DNA from: Metarhizium brunneum
Lineage: Eukaryota; Ascomycota; Sordariomycetes; Hypocreales; Clavicipitaceae
Assembly: GCF_013426205.1 (NCBI RefSeq)
Contig: NC_089426.1
Span: 1,674,001 to 1,738,000 of the forward strand
Direction of reading: 5' to 3'
DNA: 64,000 nucleotides
Position 1 is the stretch's first letter. The number at the start of each line of letters is the position of its first letter. The translations under genes and the position numbers were made by a program. Below the pieces are notes generated by a model. It made no database searches. It saw only the letters and a list, made by a program, of their open reading frames with translations, and was not told where the DNA came from. Shown in pieces: positions 58,901-64,000 of this stretch.

Positions 58901-61900
58901 TTTCCGTTTCTCACAACGGCGCCAACTCCAACCAACTCGGGGCGTTTTCCTCCTCCCCTGGCAAGTCGATCAATGGCATCATGTATACTCCGTACCCGTA
59001 CTCTCTGTGCCATGACTATTGCTTAGTGCCAGTGGCCGTGTCGTCGTCGCAAAGCCTGGCCGCCCGAGCAGACGCCTCGTGTGACTCGGTGGCTGTTCGA
59101 CTATAGCCAGCTGCTGTCCAATTGCAATTGTACGCAGAGTGAGGCGCACAGAGTATACATACAAGCAATCTTCTCATGTGGCCCTCGACGGTTCTGATGA
59201 TCCCTTTAGGCAAAAAGAAAGAAAGAAAAAGACATCGACTAGCCAAACTCAATCGGAGGCCGACTGCATATGTGTGCGCATTGCTCCGCACCCCCCCCGT
59301 TGCCTATCCCCTCTTTATTCCCCAGCGACACACCTCAGATGCTCCTCAGAGGCATGGAGATGCCGACGGGGGTGGCCCAAGGGCGATGGATAGTTGCACT
59401 GGCGATACGTGCCAAGACGAGTCCCGCGCTCCCGCCCGCAGCTGAATCGTTGCTGTGGATCGGCAGCAGAGGGATGTTGAAGGTTGAAGCCCGGTTACGT
59501 TTTTTGCGTGAGACGTGACGCATGGTATACACATATGGCGCGACTCGTGCCATGGTAAATTGTTGGTGACTACGTTGCGTTGTTGCACGGCATTTGCTGC
59601 CGAATGCGCAAATCCGCAACTTTGCAGAGAGAGAGAGGGAGAGCAAAAACCGCGGCAGAGCACGACTGCATTCTGTACTCCGTACATGCTCGGCAGATGC
59701 TCTACACTGTACGAAGTCGTCCGCCTGGCCGCGCGAGCCATGTGCGTCACTGGTGCCGCTCGATAGGCCCGGATCTTGTCCGGCCACGCTACACAGCAGG
59801 ACAAGCTTTGATCCCGGTCGTATGGCAAATGCAGTCGTACATAATCCGTACATGACGTGTTGGTCGTACCGCGGGATTGTACGTACGGGTAGGAGTACGG
59901 TTGGGTTGCAGGCCGAGGGGGGTGTGTGGCATTGGTGTGTCGAATAGCACCAGATAGATGTAGGTACACGACATGGCATGCGACCGCGAGGCATGCCAAA
60001 AAAACAAACGAACAAGAAAGGGACAAAAAACCGCATGTGCATCTTTCGCGTATCACGACGTCTGAGCATGTCTGCCCTGCATGGGCGGAACCACCAGGCA
60101 ACGCGGTTCGGATACGTCGTCTTGGTCCTTGTTCTTCCAAACAGGAAGTCATGTCCAGCCTTGCCACCGCACAGACTCAACGTCAACCATATATATGTAC
60201 ATCTGTACATACGGAGTACGGAGTACTGGTAGTATGTATGTACTCTGTATGTATGTATTTGCTCTGCTCAAGGGTGGGCCAGAAAGGTTCCGGCCGACAC
60301 CAGGTCCAACCTCGATCCTTGAACCTTGCCCTCGGGGGCCAGGGGAGGCCAATGGAGATTGAATGTCTCGACTCTCGACCTGACCAACATGCTCTGTGTT
60401 GGGAGAGCAGCGGACCTTGGCTTTGGCCAGAAACGGGTTGCTCCCAGGTCCAGCATGGAAACCGGAGCTTTGAGGAACTATTGTCTTGCCTTGTTGGTTC
60501 GTCGTGTCTAAGCATTCGAGACACACAGCCCAACCGATGGTGTAGATAATCCCAAGTGTTGCTCCGCAGGCAGTTGTTTGGGCGAGCAATTCCAGGTCTA
60601 CATATAGAAAGGTTCTGCACAGTCCGTCGCAAATCATGGCCCTGCGTCGACACCACGCGTCCATCAAAACGCCCCCCTCTCGCCACAGTGTCTCACCATT
60701 TTTTATGTCCTTGGGTCCTTTATACATGTTCCGTATCCGGCCAAAACGTAAGGAATCAACACCCCCGGCCGGAAAAGAAAAAGAAAAGACAAAAAAAAAA
60801 AGATCCTCCCAGATGGCCACGCTGCGCAGCAAATGCCCTCCCCATGCGCCTCCCCGTGCCTCCCCAATCGTATCCCAATGCCAATCGGCCAAGCGACCAA
60901 GACTGCATGCTTGCTTGAGGGTTCCAGACCGCCGGCGGCCCATCTTTGATCTGCGAGGCCCTCGCCGCCGCCGGGCGTCACAACCGCGGCGCATAGTCGA
61001 GGAATCAGCCGCTCAGCCTACAAATTGTCCGCACGCCGCGCCCGTGCCAGAAGGACGTTCCTGCGGCGGCTGTCGCGGGGATCCGGGGTTATACTCTCTC
61101 TCGTCTTATCTATGTTCCTCGTCAGTCAGCTCCAGAGTCCACACCCCGTGCAAGGCCAGCTTCTGCCACGAACCCATGGGCTCTTGGATATTGCCATGTA
61201 TATGCCGGGCTGCTGCCGTTGGTCAATCTTGACCCAACAAGGAAGGCGGGCCGGGGCTGTTTATTGCATTCTTCTTGGTACTAATGTAGTAGTACGAGGA
61301 CGTAGTTGTAGATTATATGCTCCGCACTCCGCATCCGCCTTGGAATACCCGTCCCTGGGGGCCGGCTGCTGCAATAAACGCATGTACATACACAACTCAT
61401 ATCCGGACCGTCCCGGTACTTTCCTCCTCATCCATGTTGCCGTACTCCGTGTTGTAATACTACCTACTGCTTGGAACCATAGACGCTGAGGCCGCGTCTT
61501 GTTCATTGTCGTCTCAGAATCTGCTCCACCTCGACCAACATGTGCTTCTCCTACTAGTACCGGTGACACGTCAATGAGCATCTTGGTCCGCCACAGGACT
61601 GGCAGGGCATGGTATGTGTAGAATGGGAAGACTTGGCTATTGCGTATCGTTGCTGAGATGGCCGTGGTGGACCGCAATCTTCCTCTCTCGATTCGTCTCT
61701 CCTTCTCTCGCCCTTTATACTTGTCCTTCCTGCTTCTTGATGAACAGGGACAACTCGCACAGCATCGCCTTGCATAGCAGTATATATGTGTTGTATACTA
61801 CTGCCTTGCTTGGCCGCCTTGTCCTCGCTCACTCATTCGCTCCGGGCGTCCATCATCACAGCGAAACCACAGAGTTGGGGGCATTGCTCCGCAACAAATA

Positions 61901-63552
61901 TGTCAGTGCTCACCATTAAATCCTATCCTAGTCTTGTTCTTCCGACACTCCTGCCAACAGCCCAAACAGCTCTGCTCCCTTGGCCCGAGCCAACCCAGAC
62001 CCTCGTGCTGACTGGTCGGGATACGAGCATCATTGTCTCGTCTCGTCTCGTGGAATAGTAAATACGGAGCACTGTATATTCGCCTTCCTCCCTCATCTCT
62101 CACCTTCAGCTCGGCTCATCCAAACGTCATCCAAATCCCGCTCCTCTCGTCTGAGATTCTGCCTTGGGACGCGCCTGTGCCATCCCAACCTAGATTACAG
62201 CCCCCCACTGTCCAAGTCTTGTTGACTTGACAGCTTCCCACCTAGTTGTCTTTGCACGCCCCTTTGTTTCCAAGGATCTCTCCCAAGGTACCACGCGCTA
62301 AGCTCACAAGTCCCGATGCGCCTCGCATAAACATAAAAACAGTAGGACGTTCAGTCATGGTAGCGTAAGAAATGCCCGTAAGAAACCAAAAAACCACTCC
62401 ACCCACAATAACACCGTATCACTTATATACATCCAGGAGTGCAAGACAGGTAACAAGGAGGCAATGTAACTCAAGTCCGTAACTCAAGCCCCGACTGAGG
62501 ACCATGCAACGTTCATGCCAGGGTTATGCATGAGCCCATGAAATGTATTGGAACTGCATTCTGTCTTGAGACCATACAACCCATGGCAGACAGTTGCTGG
62601 CGAGGGAGCGTTATGAAAGTCCCGTCTCGTAGACTCGTCAGGCACTCGCCCTTGGCCTCTGTCCAGACACTCGCTAGCCGTAAGAAACGCTTACAATCTT
62701 CTCCAAGGACAAATACCATGAGCCGTAGACGCAAAGGAATCAAAAACAGTTGCTAAACACGCTGCGCCGGAGAAAGAACCGCTTGTTGCGCTAAACAGAC
62801 TGCCACGCCCCTCCGTCTTCGGAACGGATACTATTGGCAACTAGCTTTGGCGCCTTTTTCTCCTCGCGCCAAGTCATCAGGGTGCAACAACAGGTAAATC
62901 ATTACCGTGTAACAAACGTGCCTGAGCCCAATATCCGTCCGAAACGGAATCATGTATCCATTCAAACGCCATGGCCCAAGGCAACAAAGATACCAATTGC
63001 GCTGCTGTGAATTCTCTTCTTCTCAGGAAGTAAAAATAAAATTGTGCCATATTCTTCAAAATTAAAACCAAATGACCAAAATGCCTATCGCCAACCTTTT
63101 TTTCTTGTGGTATATCACAGCCCCTTATACATCAACACATCGTACCCAATCGAAGTTACTAGAGCATTCGCCGTCAAACCACGTCACTCCAGTAACAACG
63201 ATCCATATTCCTCGAAAAGCGCCGGGGAATATCCAGAGGTAAAACTTGCTCGCCAAGGGATAGTAGTAGTGGTAGTAATCCTATGGCTTGAATCATGCCG
63301 GCTCAACCCTCACTCCACGGTCCACGTACTAGATGGGCTGCTTTATGCAATAGTAGTTCTTCACCTGCAAAATTATCTTGCTCGAGGTTGGGTGACAATT
63401 GCTGTGGTAGGATGCCTAATAAAAGGGCAATCGCTTCATGATTGCGCTGAACGAAACTCTTTTTGGCACTTCTTGTTTTATTTGTGTCCGCCGTAGTGTA
63501 TATGCCTGATGCCTTTGGCATAGTGGTATGAAGTTGCCATATCTTGCTCATA
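56000..63552. other. 7.5-kb gene-free stretch between convergent genes
   Basis: I find no gene I can support on either strand. TACGGAGTAC/GTACTCCGTA copies occur near 57737, 58986, 59677 and (double) 60212-60226. Long open frames at 59.3-61.0 kb overlap on both strands and frames, as expected for chance frames in G+C-rich DNA. There are CT-rich stretches near 61.7 and 62.1 kb that look like promoter sequence with no coding region following. It may hold non-coding transcripts or long 3' UTRs. Confidence 0.4.
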
Positions 63553-64000
63553 TTATTGCATTTGGTTTCTGGAAACACCGTCTACCACTTGGGTGATGAC
63601 TCGCAGCCCGCTTCTACCGTCGTTAGGAACATAGTACCCTTGGGATTGATTAACCGGGGCATGAGGCATATCTCCTGTTCGGAATATCGGGGGCCCATTT
63701 GCCTCATAGTCTGGTCGTGGAGATCCTTCAAATGAGCCCCCTATAAATGGCGTATTGGGATTCATGGGAACTCCTTGGCCTATATAGGGGGGTTGCTGAG
63801 GATTGCCCTGAGTAGGGGTGTATGCATACATTGAACCTTGCCCTGGGCCAGTTGACCCAGGCTGAGGCTGTTGCCATTGCTGAGCATACATGCTGCTACC
63901 CCCTGGGCTAGCGTATTCGCTGAAGACCGACGGCCGTCGGCTGGTATCGTGGGGGCTGGTCACCATGTCCAGGGCTAAGGGCCCGCTAGGGGCAGTGACC
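63553..64000 (-). CDS. C-terminal part of a probable WOPR (Gti1/Pac2, Sge1/Ryp1-like) regulator, 5' end outside
   Basis: The frame is open from the right edge to the stop at 63553 (149 codons). It reads SGPLALDMVTSPHDTSRRPS, then VFSEYASPGGSSMYAQQWQQ, a Gln/Pro/Gly-rich low-complexity part (MYAYTPTQGNPQQPPYIGQG), GGSFEGSPRPDYEANGPPIF and RTGDMPHAPVNQSQGYYVPN near the end. From memory this resembles the disordered tail of the WOPR regulator Sge1/Ryp1, which controls development and virulence genes in several fungi. The DNA-binding WOPR boxes would lie outside the window, so the call is tentative. The visible ATG at 63966 is internal, as the frame continues upstream without a stop. Confidence 0.5.
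   Translation of the reverse strand, partial: VTAPSGPLALDMVTSPHDTSRRPSVFSEYASPGGSSMYAQQWQQPQPGSTGPGQGSMYAYTPTQGNPQQPPYIGQGVPMNPNTPFIGGSFEGSPRPDYEANGPPIFRTGDMPHAPVNQSQGYYVPNDGRSGLRVITQVVDGVSRNQMQ

Noticed and set aside
59335..60994. Overlapping minus-strand frames of 291 and 281 codons
   Set aside because: They overlap other frames of similar length on both strands, have no domain-like pattern and show biased low-complexity residues. They fit chance frames in G+C-rich DNA.
1..64000. tRNA genes, rRNA and CRISPR arrays
   Set aside because: A few GGTTCAAA/GGTTCGA-like words occur, but no full cloverleaf could be built by eye and no regularly spaced repeats exist. A tRNAscan run would be needed to exclude tRNAs fully.

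Overview
The window is nuclear DNA of a filamentous ascomycete, most likely a sordariomycete and plausibly Hypocreales. Genes have short introns (about 50-150 bp) with GTAAGT-like donors and CTAAC-like branch points. The families are typical of such fungi: Zn2Cys6 regulators, a HeLo-domain protein, a UstYa-like relic and MFS/ABC transporters. The intergenic DNA carries the decanucleotide TACGGAGTAC / GTACTCCGTA again and again. The genus is inference. All CDS coordinates span start to stop; exon coordinates, joined so that every junction keeps phase, are in the evidence fields.

Layout. 1-9 kb: an O-methyltransferase, the wreck of a Zn2Cys6 regulator, an MFS sugar-type transporter and an ABCG half transporter. 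This looks like the edge of a small specialised-metabolism locus whose core enzyme, if any, is outside. 10.8-13 kb: an intact Zn2Cys6 regulator. 15.6-17.6 kb: a HeLo-domain pseudokinase resembling the animal necroptosis effector MLKL in architecture. 18.2-18.5 kb: a 38-residue two-exon cysteine-rich gene. 21.9-22.9 kb: an unknown five-exon gene whose introns look like copies of one another. 24.5-26.7 kb: a second Zn2Cys6 regulator. 23.8-24.3 and 27.2-28.6 kb: decayed genes.

29.9-34.9 kb is conserved housekeeping: an Ark1/Prk1-type kinase and the ribosome-biogenesis WD40 protein Mak11. 35.3-41.4 kb is accessory again: a full-length ABCC transporter flanked by two genes broken by in-frame stops, one UstYa-like. 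43.3-56 kb returns to conserved genes: a coiled-coil protein, complex I subunit B12, the CCR4-NOT deadenylase Caf1/Pop2, the GID/CTLH ligase subunit Fyv10/Gid9 and the bHLH factor Cbf1. About 7.5 kb without a recognisable gene follows, then the C-terminal part of a probable WOPR (Sge1/Ryp1-type) regulator at the right edge.

No rRNA, tRNA, CRISPR array or intact transposon was recognised by eye. The most unusual items are the look-alike introns (22.0-22.7 kb), the HeLo-pseudokinase (15.6-17.6 kb), and the cluster of nonsense-broken genes around the ABCC transporter.
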